From NCBI GenBank assembly GCA_964035795.1, contig OZ038320.1, positions 21,470,589 to 21,534,588 of the forward strand: 64,000 nucleotides of DNA. Direction: 5' to 3'. Of this stretch, positions 53,872 to 64,000 are shown in pieces. The notes under the pieces were generated by a model. That model saw nothing but the letters and a program-made list of their open reading frames with translations. It was not told the DNA's origin and ran no database searches. The DNA comes from Pterobdella sp. o SKG-2022. Lineage: Eukaryota > Annelida > Clitellata > Hirudinida > Piscicolidae. Numbering within the stretch: position 1 is the stretch's first letter; each line of letters opens with the position of its first letter. Made by a program: the position numbers and the translations under genes.

Positions 53872-56800
53872 CTATTTGTTCAAGAGGGGATTTTGTTCAT
53901 CTTGAATTTCTTTTTGTTTCCTTTGGTTTTCAATTTCAAGAACTATAGCTGGATTTGTACTATTTTGAACATTAGTTTCTTTCGTTGCTAAATTAGTTGC
54001 ATCTACTTCATGCTCAAACGCAGTTTTTTTATTTTCTTTATTTTCTACTTCACATTCGACGCTCAGTTTTAGAATATTTGAACCACTTTCTTTTATTAAA
54101 TTAGTATCCTCTTCACAGTTTTCTTTGCCTTGGATGATATTAATTTAATAATTCAAACATGATCAAACCCTTTACATTCAACCTCAAGACTCACATTTTA
54201 GCATGGCAATTGCTTCTTGAATACTTGTTGCTGTGCGAAGATTTTTCGTTTTGATTTTCACAAGTTTTTTCTCAACGCCCGGCTATATTGGTGTATGCAT
54301 GTAGTGGAATAATAAAATTTGAAATTGTATATTGAATAACTCACATGGAGGTTTATAAAAATGTATTTGATTTTTTTGCTTTCGAAATCTTTCGCTAGAT
54401 GACAGAGGGCCTGGAAGTACATTTTTAACCATTTCTTGCATGTACTTCTCATGATAAAATATTAAAAGTTACCATTGTAGCTGAAAAATCCAAATTCCAG
54501 ATATGATTGAAGTCAAGAATAATATAATCTGTAACAAAATTTATTTTAATGGTAAAATTCATTTTAATTACAATGGTAGGAAAATTTTAAAAATATCACA
54601 AAAAAAATATTCAGTTTTACTTTATCATCAGCCTATTTTTAAATTCAAAAATTAAGTATTAATAAGCAGTTTGCAAATACTCGAAACCTTTATTAGAAAC
54701 ATGCTTGTAAATTTTTTCTTCAAAAACTTCCGCCCCAGGGAACAGCATGCCAAATGTGGGTTGCACCACTATCAACTTGGGGCTTTTTTCTGTCTTGAAA
54801 ACGTTTAAAATATTTATTCAATTCAATGAAATTAATTGCAATTCAATAATGGTGAGTTTTTAAATTCAAAATTTTTTTTGATGATACCTTTATTGTTTGA
54901 AAATTGTCTATCTCTTCAAAAGAATCATCCAACGGTTTAATCTGCAGTAAATTGTTTCATATTGGTTTATTTGATATTTCTGAAAAACAGAATAAAACGT
55001 TGATTTCATACTGAAAACTCGATTATTGGAAAAATCTTTTTTATTTAAAATTAAATTTTTGTAAACTGATTGAAATAATGTAATAAGACTTTAAAATAAC
55101 AGAGTAGAGTAAATAATACAAAGAGCACCTTAACAGTGGATTTGGTCCAAGGGTAGATGAGGAACAAAAGCGAAACGGCCACTCCCAACAAAATTCCATA
55201 CTATTTGAATAAAATTTATTACAATTCTCTAAGGGGATATTCAATGATTACTTCCACCTCAAACCCGAAAAGAAGACTGGTAAAGAAAGTAGCGAACCAG
55301 GGAACAAGGTCGGGTTCTTGAAGTTTGTTATGTCATCGTCACTAATTTTTTTTCCAATAAAACAATCCATTTTTTTTAGTTCGAACTTAACCGAAAACTT
55401 TTGGTTCAAAAATAAAAATTATTTTTCCAAAAAGCAGAACTCAGATGCAATCATAAAAATAAACATGATAGTTACATAGTTTTGTGCTTAAAATAATTAG
55501 TACCAAAGTACTTGATAATGATGCTTTAGAAGCGAAAAGCTTTGTGCTGGTTAGCAAATAAATTTAGAGAATATTCTTTATTTCTAAATTATTGGCTTTT
55601 ACTTGTATAATCTTCATCTGTTTTTAAGCTTTAAGACACACCCACGGTATCATCATCAGAAAGTTATCGATTTGAACAAATAAAAGTAACAAAAACCATG
55701 AAACATTCAACACTTACTATTAATTTTCCACATTTTTATTAACATGGAGAAATCAATGAGATCGGTAACAGCCATAATAATGACAGCGGCTAGCCCAGGA
55801 GTGGGAATGAAGTAGAAGAGAGGAGTAAGAAAAGCCAGAGCGAGAAGTACCAAAATACCTGAAACCATAAAGGAATACGTTAAGTTAATCTATTGACATT
55901 GAACAAACGTCGATAACTCTATTATATTTCTACAAGTATCTCTCGCTTCAAATGAACCTGTGACAATGTTTGCAGCAGGCGTTCTTATGCCACTTTGAGC
56001 TGCCACGGCACTCCTAATAAAGATGGTATAACATTAATAACAGTACGAGTAATTCCTTAAACAAATTTTTGAACAGTTGAAATTACATATGTACAACCTC
56101 GAGAAGCTCCCAGTGACTGGGTAGGCCTGTACAAAGGCACCCAACACGTTTGAAACTCCCAGGGAAATAAATTCCTGTGTTGAGTCCACTTTATAACCAT
56201 TCTTTTTACCTAAAAGGGTTTTTCAGACTTTATTCATTGATTCGACTTCTAAATTATTTATTGTAACTGTTTTTTAATTATTCTCTTATTGAATGATCAC
56301 CCACCAAAAGCTTTAGCGATCGCTATCACCTCAATCAAGCCAACAAGAGGAGTTATTACTGATCCAATACCTATCATCTGAGAAAATAAATTTATGTATA
56401 CAAAAATTTGTAACAAAAGAAAAGTTATATTTTTAGAACCTTAAAGGTTTCACTGCTCGGTATAGTGTAGTTTTCCCTGAGTTGGACAGTTAGACTAGGA
56501 ACTTTTATTTCTGGGACACCAGAAGTTATATTGCCAGTAAGTGTTACCAAATGAAGGTCATGCTGATGAAATGTAACAGCAACAATTGATGCTAGAAAGA
56601 TGGTGATAGCATTACGAGCGGTGCTTATGAATTGAATTGATTCGATAACGAATGGAGACGATTCTTTGGCTAACTTCAAAGTTTTCAGTTTCTGTTGAAG
56701 TTAATTATTGAATAGTTGAAATTTCATGTTTCACGTTTAAAAAAGTTGATGAGGTTTTCAAATGATTCAAACTCACTTTCAATAGATACAGAATAATCAT

Positions 56801-59800
56801 ACATATCGTTCCCATTATGCAATCAGCTAAGCTGAGAAAAAATTTAAATCATATTTTATTTAAATAAACTTTTGAAACACACTTAACTGAAGTTACAACA
56901 ACACAAGCATTCAAGCTCACTTGGTTTCAGGTATCTTAACAATGGAGTAGTACAACTGCCTCATAAAATCCCTAGGTACCCCATGCAGACCCAGCCATCT
57001 CTTTGATTGGGTTAATAATAATAATCACAATAGCATCAAAAATTAATATCATTGTTTTTTCTTTGTTTTCAACTGTAAAATTTTAATTTGAAAAGTTTTT
57101 TTCTTTAAATAATTGTTTTAAAAAATAAAATTAAAAGATACTTTGACTTGGCTAAACAGAATAGCATGAGCTGCGGCAGTAGTGAAGCTGTTGATAATCG
57201 TGTGAGAAATGAACTCCATTACGAAACCTTAAGTTGTCAAGCACGCTTAATTTAAATAAATTAAAGTTCAAAACCTTACGGAGAAGTTTTTCAATAAACT
57301 TATTAGATATAATTGTGTATATAAATAATTCAATCATGGATAATTTAATGAAATATACGAAGTTTTCACCAATATTCAAAAGACCCATGAGCAATTGAGC
57401 GACACCACAAATTAGGGACAGCACTGCAGCTAGTTGAGGTATTTGGTGAGTGAATTCAGCTGTGAGAAGAGACATGACGGCTGCAGGACCAATGTTCACG
57501 TCTTTGGCAGTTCCCATGAAAGCGTATACGAAATAGCACACGAAAGATGTGTACAGACCGTACTGTATTAGTTGAATTAAGCAATGGTGAAATAATCAAT
57601 TGAGTTGAACAGTAGAAAGCGAGAAAAAAAGTTTTAAAAATTGTATATTTTTTATATAATATGAATAGAAAAACCTGGGTAGGCAATTCAGCTATTCTAG
57701 CGTAAGCCAAAGACTGTGGAATCACTGTTAAGCCCAGGGTAAAACCAGCTATCAAATCGCCACGCAAATCTTCTAATCTGTGTCAATTCGGAATGTTAAT
57801 GTCATATATCAATTACAAGCCTTTGAGTTTATTTGAATTTTGATTTATTAAACCATTGGTAGCATAGACAGAATAATAATCATTTTTTGTAATTTGAAAT
57901 CGAGTCGAACATTTCATTAAAAAGCAATTAAACCCGAATATTAAAACCTATCTAAATACATTTGATTTTGTATTGGAAATTTTTGTAGAATTCATCATTT
58001 GGAAATTTTTTAAATTTTTATCGATCAATTAATGTATCAATTAATCATTAGTAAGCTTGATAGCTTTGTCAACGATAAAATGTATATAGTCGCTAAAATT
58101 CAATAAATTTAAATCCATAAATCTTAAATAAATAAGTTTGAACAGATAAATCGAAATGATTGACTTATGAAGATTGATGCCTCCGATATATGCTGTCGCA
58201 TAAAGATTGTTCAATAAAATGTTCAGTTGAGCAAATATAACAAACTTGTAAAGAGGAGCCCATTTGAGAAACGGGAGCTTGTTTTTAATTGTTTGAACCG
58301 TGAATATCTTTCGACATTTGTTTTTGCAGTTTATCTTTGAAACGTCTTTCTTGACACCTTTGTAAAAACCTCTTGCTCCTTCAATCTTCGATGTTAATGC
58401 TGAATAGATGTGTCTCAAGGCTATAATAATTGGAAAAAATATAAATTTATGCTAACTACAAATTGAAATCCTCACGATAAATGAAAATTATTGACAAGCT
58501 CGTGTTTAAATGAAAAATTTTAATTCATTCAACTTTACTAAATTGGTATCAGCTTACTAATAAAAAATATTAATTTTTATCTAGAAATGCTCTCATTTTT
58601 GTGTCAGTTTGTTATTAACTCATAAATTTTCTGGTTGGTTACAAATGCCTCAGATTAAGTCAATTTTTTTTCATGTTTCACTTCAAATTGAAACAAAAAA
58701 AATATATATAAATAAATAAAACAATATAGTACTCTATATACATATATAAGACATCAAAATACCAAATTAATAAGCAAGGAGAGGAAAGATTTTCAACACT
58801 TATATTAGGACAATAAAGTAAATATTTCAAGGACTGAAAAAGAAAAACGGAAAAATACTTGTGCTATTATTTATTGTATGTTGCAAAAAATTTTTGTAGT
58901 AAATATAAATATTGTCTCAATGTTTAGACAACATGTATAATTTTAAGTTTTGAGTCACTTACATGTATACCCAGATTACTGTTTGAATACACGTCAAAAT
59001 TAATAATTTGATACATTTCCTCAAACCTATTTTAAATCTAATTTTTTAAACTACGTACTACATTTATTTTTCATAAAAACTGCAATTTTTGAAAAATTTC
59101 ATCTCATTAAAACACATTTTAAAGTTATAGAGGAACTGAGTAAATATATGCAGATAAAATCATCGATATTTGAATGCAGCTAAATACTAGATGGAATGCA
59201 AAATTACAATTTAAAAAGATATTCAGTGTTTTTTTGAGCCCTTGATTCTTTAAATTATTCTTTCAGTAAAAAATTTGAAATTAAAAATACTAGGACTCAA
59301 AAAAAGACTTTAGTTAAAAGCAAATACTATAGAATCATTTGCTCAAAACCTTCAACACCATACTCTTACACTCTAGTAAGAGTCGAAAAACGTGATAAAA
59401 TATGAAACATAACTGCAACTTAACCACCCAATACGCCTCCATTCAATAATAAATCAAAAAATATTTGTCAACTCATCAACAAAAAAAATAATCCATACAA
59501 ACATTCCAGTGCAAAATCTGCGGAAATATTAAAAAGCCGCAAATATCAAGACTTGGTGGGCAACTTCCATTTTCAACCCCCTGCATTCGAGACAACGGGC
59601 TGCTGCGGACCTTCAACCAGAAGCTTTGTTGAGGAGTGAGGTAGAAAAGTTATCGAGGCGTTAGGGGACCCTTTGGAGGCAGTATGGTTGCGCCAGAAGA
59701 TTTCTCTTGCAATTGCTTGCGGCAATGCTACCAGCATTCTTTCCTGTTTCCGTTCTCCTTCCTCTTTCTTTTAAGGGCAGTTTTTTTTTTATTTTTTCTT

Positions 59801-61165
59801 TTATATCTCAATTTTCATCTTCACCGATGTATCATTTCTATATAGTTTATATGCTTGTTCAAACATGCTTTTAGCTGTAAAATAAACATTACACAATGAA
59901 ATAGACACATATATATAGAAGCAGCTAATGCTTTCCAGCGCTACTCTTTTTCGGGGTTCTGCAAATTCTGTATTCATCTATTTAGAATGCGCTTCTATGC
60001 ATCATCATTAAACGTATTAAATGACGTTAATGCGATTTGCAACTGGGCATGTACGGGAGATAAGTTGGATTCTTAATCTCATTAGAGCTACCCGGCTTAT
60101 TATTGCCCACTCTTAAGCTTCATAAAAACCATTTTTGGTGGTATTATTTTATTTTAGAATATTTTTATATTAAAAACATTCACTAATGTTTAAATTTAAT
60201 TTTTTTGAATTTTTTATTTAATTTGGGTTTTTAGGATAATATAACAGTTGATATTGAATCAATAAAACGCATCTAAACCTATTAAGGCTAAAATAAATAC
60301 TTAAAAAATATACTTTGGCAACTAAAGAAGTTTTTAATGCTTATTGATTGAGAAGAAAAAATATTTTAAAAAAAAATGCTAATTGAATACACGTATTCTA
60401 AGACAAAAGCTCACCATAATGGATTAATGATGAACATGTAATAATCAGAGATACATTCGAGAATATAACTCATGGAATCAAATGGACATCCAGTTTTACT
60501 ATTAGTTTTTTAATAAGAAGTAAATGAATTTTTTATGTACTTTCATATAAAAATTGTGTTTTAAGTATTATCGAATAAAGTGCAGCCCTGTAGAACTTCA
60601 TGATTTTGCAATCAAAACTGTCGGGCATATGATTGGCCACTTTCAAATGTTTTGAGATTAAACACGGATTTTAACGTTGATTAATTCATTTTTAAAATAT
60701 AAAAATGAATTCACTAGTTAAAATTTAAGTTTCACATATGAAAATTTTCTATTACTAAATCACCGTTTAAATAATCACCGTAGTATATCGATATTTGAAA
60801 CATGTATCAACTGCAGCCTGCAAGCGTTAGAATATGTACAAAACGTCGATAAAAGCTCGTATATCTAATCTAGAAATCACACAATTACTAATAATTTCTC
60901 AATTAAAATTCAATGATCTGTTTGATAGTATTATTGCCATACCAATTTTTAAATACCTTGACACCTTTGTGGATTTTTTTCAAACAAATTTTTTAATGAT
61001 TATATAAGATTTAAGTTTTAATGTTAAATATAATTAAATATTGTTAAAATAGCTGGTTTTCAATTCAAAATTAAAACAGAACTCACATGGACATTTGGAG
61101 TTTTTAATTTCAACTTTAGTTTCAAACGATTCCGCACCTTTCCCATCTATCTTTGTTTCTACCAT
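53872..61165 (-). CDS. SLC26 sulfate/anion transporter (A11-like) with STAS domain, 20 exons, 728 aa
   Basis: Exons in transcript order: 61165-61087, 58420-58246, 57777-57675, 57562-57370, 57227-57142, 57000-56921, 56831-56777, 56691-56440, 56377-56305, 56209-56098, 56013-55958, 55858-55718, 55316-55258, 55200-55129, 54941-54888, 54793-54688, 54528-54473, 54434-54345, 54282-54195, 54128-53872; 2187 nt in frame. Transport core: DLIAGFTLGLTVIPQSLAYA, GTAKDVNIGPAAVMSLL, FTTAAAHAILFSQVK, AYPVTGSFSR, SGIRTPAANIVTG, PTPGLAAVII. The SLC26 STAS domain starts at about KLIVVQPTFGMLFPGAEVF and includes YIILDFNHIWNLDF. The N-terminal leader is cytosolic, and an acidic/Lys-rich tail of 85 codons ends LLNK. 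The TVIPQSLAYA and GTAKD forms resemble SLC26A11 (Na+-independent sulfate or chloride transport). It acts at a plasma or lysosomal membrane. The second intron (58421-61086) carries a LINE fragment. Confidence 0.95.
59560..59755 (+). mobile_element. C-terminal fragment of the WYLDD/nuclease LINE family, in SLC26 intron
   Basis: The plus strand from 59589 reads ETTGCCGPSTRSFVEE, a stop, GRKVIEALGDPLEAVWLRQ and KISLAIACGNATSIL. It matches the end of the element at 22401-25436 (VETW-LGS-, KKMAQETGEP, FLLQAISMAIQRGNAFRVLG). It is markedly GC-richer than the surrounding intron. No reverse transcriptase is present, so it is either 5'-truncated or an old relic. Confidence 0.75.
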
Positions 61166-61530
61166 TCTAAGAAAATAAAAGTATTTTTATGTATTTTATT
61201 GAAATTTATTTAATATCTTTAGATTTATTATGAATTTATTTACAACTCAATAAAAATGTTATTTTTTAATTGAGAATCAATGAGTTCTACTTTTAAAGCT
61301 TAATGTTTAAGTGTGTTCCGTGTACATATCGGTGAAATATGATTAGCTTGATCTTATAAAGTTCGTGCGTGTAATACTGACACTAATTAATCGCTTTTTA
61401 AGTATTTAAAAAATTTTAATATTTTAAATCTCGGTTTTTTAAGTAATAACCTTTTAAAGCGTTATCCAATGTTTGCACAATTCATTCATCAAAAAAGGTG
61501 TAGAAATTTCGATTTTGAAGAATACTGAAA
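61166..61530. promoter_or_regulatory. Divergent upstream region of SLC26 and the LMBR1-side transcript
   Basis: It lies between the SLC26 start (minus) and an exon-like start on the plus strand. AT-rich; no specific site identified. Confidence 0.35.
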
Positions 61531-61578
61531 ATGTCTCTCTTTATTCACCAAGATGATCCCTGCAATGTAATGCAAGCT
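61531..61578 (+). other. Exon-like 48-nt frame with strong donor; possible 5' leader exon of LMBR1 gene
   Basis: ATG begins MSLFIHQDDPCNVMQA, followed directly by a consensus GTAAGT donor. An acceptor (TTTTTCTAG, ending 62302) lies 31 bp before the LMBR1 start codon. If these are joined, the frame stops after two more codons, making an 18-codon upstream ORF rather than an N-terminal extension. It could instead be the first exon of some other gene. Confidence 0.35.
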
Positions 61579-62332
61579 GTAAGTTTGAGCGATTTTATTG
61601 ATTTTCACTTTTTTCAAACATTTCTATAGAGCAAACATCTAGAATTTTAAAAACTTTTCAAACTCAAATTCGTTAAATTTTACGACTTATTTCACGGAAA
61701 ATAATCTTCAAACAAATCTTATTTATCAATCGATTGATATCGTGAATACATAAAATTATGTATCGTTTTTATGGATTTTATATTATAGAAAAAATCTGTG
61801 TTTAATTGAATTTTGAAAAGTCTTTTGGTATTATTCAATTTAAGAGTTTAGCCAAAAACAATATAATCTTTTAATTTTCTTTTGAACACTTCAGCTAGGA
61901 ACTAACCTTTAAAACGATAAAGTATTGGTTTAAGATAAAGAAACCGGTGAAACATTTCAAAATTTAATTCAAAGCTTCAAGACCATTTCTTATTTTTATT
62001 GCAAGCAAACATCTCTTTCAAAGACCTTATTATGCATGAAGACAAATGCTCTCAATAATGGCATTTAAATTTTTTATTCCACAATGTGAATTATTTTTTA
62101 TTAAGTTTTTAGAATTATTTAAAATTATTTTCAAAAGCTAAAAACATTCTTAATTAAGAATTTCATGAAATTGGTTATTAGAAACTCCGAATGTTTTTTT
62201 TTTCGCTTTTAAATCGTAGGTCTTTCAGTCTTCAAATTTTTTTAGTCTTTTGATAGAGCTTTTTACAATATAATGTTATGAAATTCCAATTTATTTTTCT
62301 AGAATCCTTAAAGACTCATACTTGATATATTT

Positions 62333-64000
62333 ATGGAGGACGATGTAGATGTAAAAGAAAAAGACTTTCAGAATTTCGTACGAGAATTTATTATTGCATT
62401 AATAGTCTTTTTCATTTTTAGTTTTGTGTCCCATTTCATTATCTGTGTTTACAAAAAAACATACGAAAATTATGCATTGCCGTATGAAGACATTTTTGTT
62501 AATAATGTTTCGAATGTTTCGTGCACGATCGCATTAACAGTTTCTTTCGGAGCAGTTATGCTTTTACCTGTATCAATTGTGGCAAACGAAGCTATTCTCA
62601 TTTTTCCAAATAGTTACTATTTAAAATGGGTTAATGGTTCTCTAATCTATAAATTGTGGAATACAATTTTTATTTCCTCCAACCTCACCCTTTTTGTTTT
62701 TTTGCCTTTTGCTTATTTGTTTATAGAATCTGAAGGCTTACCTGGTTCAAAACGGGGTATCATGCCCAGAATATATGAAACATCTATTGTTTTTGTTCTT
62801 TTGTGTGTGGCAGTGTGTGGTCTTGCTTGGATAACATTAGCTCTTTTTTCTGGAAAGCAATTGAGTTTTATCTTTGAAGTAAGTTGTTGCTTTTAAAATT
62901 TAAATAAAATTATTAAATCATTATTCACAATTTTGTATAGGTCATATTGGATGTGAAGAATTTTTACATGTTCTATTTATATTCATGCGTGTCTTTTGTG
63001 GGTGTGGCTATGTTATTAGTATGCACTCCTGTAGGTTTCACAAGATTGTTTTCAGTGATAGGTAAAATAATTAGAAGACCGAATTATTTAAGTCAAAATG
63101 TAGAAGATGATTTAGATAGTGCATTGTTGGAAGAAATTTCAACTATGAAAAAAAAGAAGCAAATTAGTTTCACTGATGCTACAAAAAGACCTATAAGTCT
63201 TATGCTTGATGATGACTCAACAAATTCAGAAATAACTCTTGATTCTTCATGCAAACTTTCTTCTTCTCTGGCACAATTACCTCAACAAAAAGCACAACCT
63301 AGTTCACTTCACCATCCTGATTTTCCAATTTTTTCAAATCCAAATGGCCATTTAAGGAGACCACAATCACTTTCTTCTTTTTCATCATTTATCACATCCC
63401 CATCAGTTATTTTTCGATCTCATTCACTCAAATCAAAATTAATCAAACCATTTAAAAAAGAAAATTTTCAACCTCCAATTAGTAAATATATGCAAAGAAG
63501 ATTTGAATTGGAACAAAGGCGTAATAAAATTTATATATGGAGAAAATTTGTCTACCCTATTTCAATGATCAGTCTGTTAGCTATAATGTCCATCACTCTA
63601 ATGATGGTGACCTGTAACATAGCAGAACTAATCATAACTGGAAAGGTTTTTCATAAAGAATCAAATGAAACTCCAGCCTTGGGTGCATCATCATTATCAT
63701 CATTTGGATTGCTTGGAGCAGTCATGGAAGTCATTGTGATTCTTTACCTCATGCTCACTTCTCTTATTGGCATCTACTCACTTCCTGGTTTCAAAAGGTA
63801 AAACATTCTCAGCATAAATTTATTAAATATTCTTAATTATTAACAAACAAAATTTAGGTTACAGCCAGTTAGGAGTGACACAAGCATGACCATTGTCATA
63901 TATAACTGCATAATGATTTTAGTTTTATCATCAGCTTTACCTGTCTTGTCCCGAACTCTCGGCCTCACCAATTTTGATCTTCTTGGTAACTATGGACAAC
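62333..64000 (+). CDS. LMBR1/LMBR1L-family multi-pass membrane protein, 5' part
   Basis: Exons: 62333-62878, 62941-63797, 63858 to beyond the window; about 515 codons seen. Strong family stretches: WVNGSLIYKLWN, LPFAYLFIESEGLPGSKRG, RIYETSIVF, LYSCVSFVGVAMLLVCTPVGF, FSVIGK, and SALPVLSRTLGLTNFDLLG. LMBR1-like proteins have about nine helices; vertebrate LMBR1L is a lipocalin-1 receptor and a regulator of Wnt signalling, but the function here is unknown. The loop at 63140-63510 (Ser-rich, LPQQKAQPSS, SLSSFSSFITSPS) is longer than in vertebrate proteins, which are about 490 aa in total. The start codon fits the family's short N-terminus before the first helix. The 3' end is missing. Confidence 0.94.

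Overview
Eukaryotic (animal) nuclear DNA, visibly AT-rich, with intron-split genes using ordinary GT-AG junctions, long CA/TA microsatellites, many decayed non-LTR retrotransposons, tRNA-derived SINEs and a 200-base assembly gap (30632-30831). The gene set (RPB7, EIF4A3, SLC5, SLC7, SLC26 and LMBR1 families, and a membrane-anchored LDLa/SRCR/serine protease) points to an invertebrate metazoan. I cannot name the species or phylum from the sequence.

Layout: 1-3240 retroelement debris; 4828-12556 (-) a 15-exon SLC5 Na+/solute symporter with a LINE in one intron; 14370-14530 a tRNA-derived SINE; 14645-21021 (-) the RNA polymerase II subunit RPB7 (7 exons), whose last intron holds a LINE interrupted by two kinds of short retroelement and ends at a (CA)(TA) array; 22401-25436 (+) a decayed LINE with a WYLDD reverse transcriptase and an apparent C-terminal restriction-like nuclease; 26330-28975 (-) an internally deleted RTE-like LINE; 29201-29610 a very long (AC)n array; 31526-33969 (+) a type II transmembrane serine protease with altered pocket positions; 34.6-39.4 kb Penelope-like and RTE remains; 39900-41848 (+) an SLC7 light chain; 42823-45940 and 46541-50410 (both -) two tandem EIF4A3 genes with the same 11 exon lengths; 50870-52147 (+) an intronless, disordered, tail-anchored protein of unknown function; 53872-61165 (-) a 20-exon SLC26 anion transporter; 62333-64000 (+) the 5' part of an LMBR1/LMBR1L gene cut by the window edge.

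The host genes do not form a pathway; they are an ordinary chromosomal neighbourhood (transcription, RNA processing, membrane transport, protease). I rebuilt exons by hand from family similarity, splice signals and reading phase. The complete models (SLC5, RPB7, SLC7, both EIF4A3 copies, SLC26) close in frame over their whole length, which strongly supports the boundaries.

I see no clear evidence of a wholly new biological system. The items most worth a second look are the EIF4A3 tandem pair with a possible gene-conversion tract, the WYLDD/nuclease LINE family (a main copy plus a fragment 34 kb away), two SINE-like families with clean target-site duplications nested in RPB7, the protease with unusual substrate-pocket residues, and the unrecognised tail-anchored protein.
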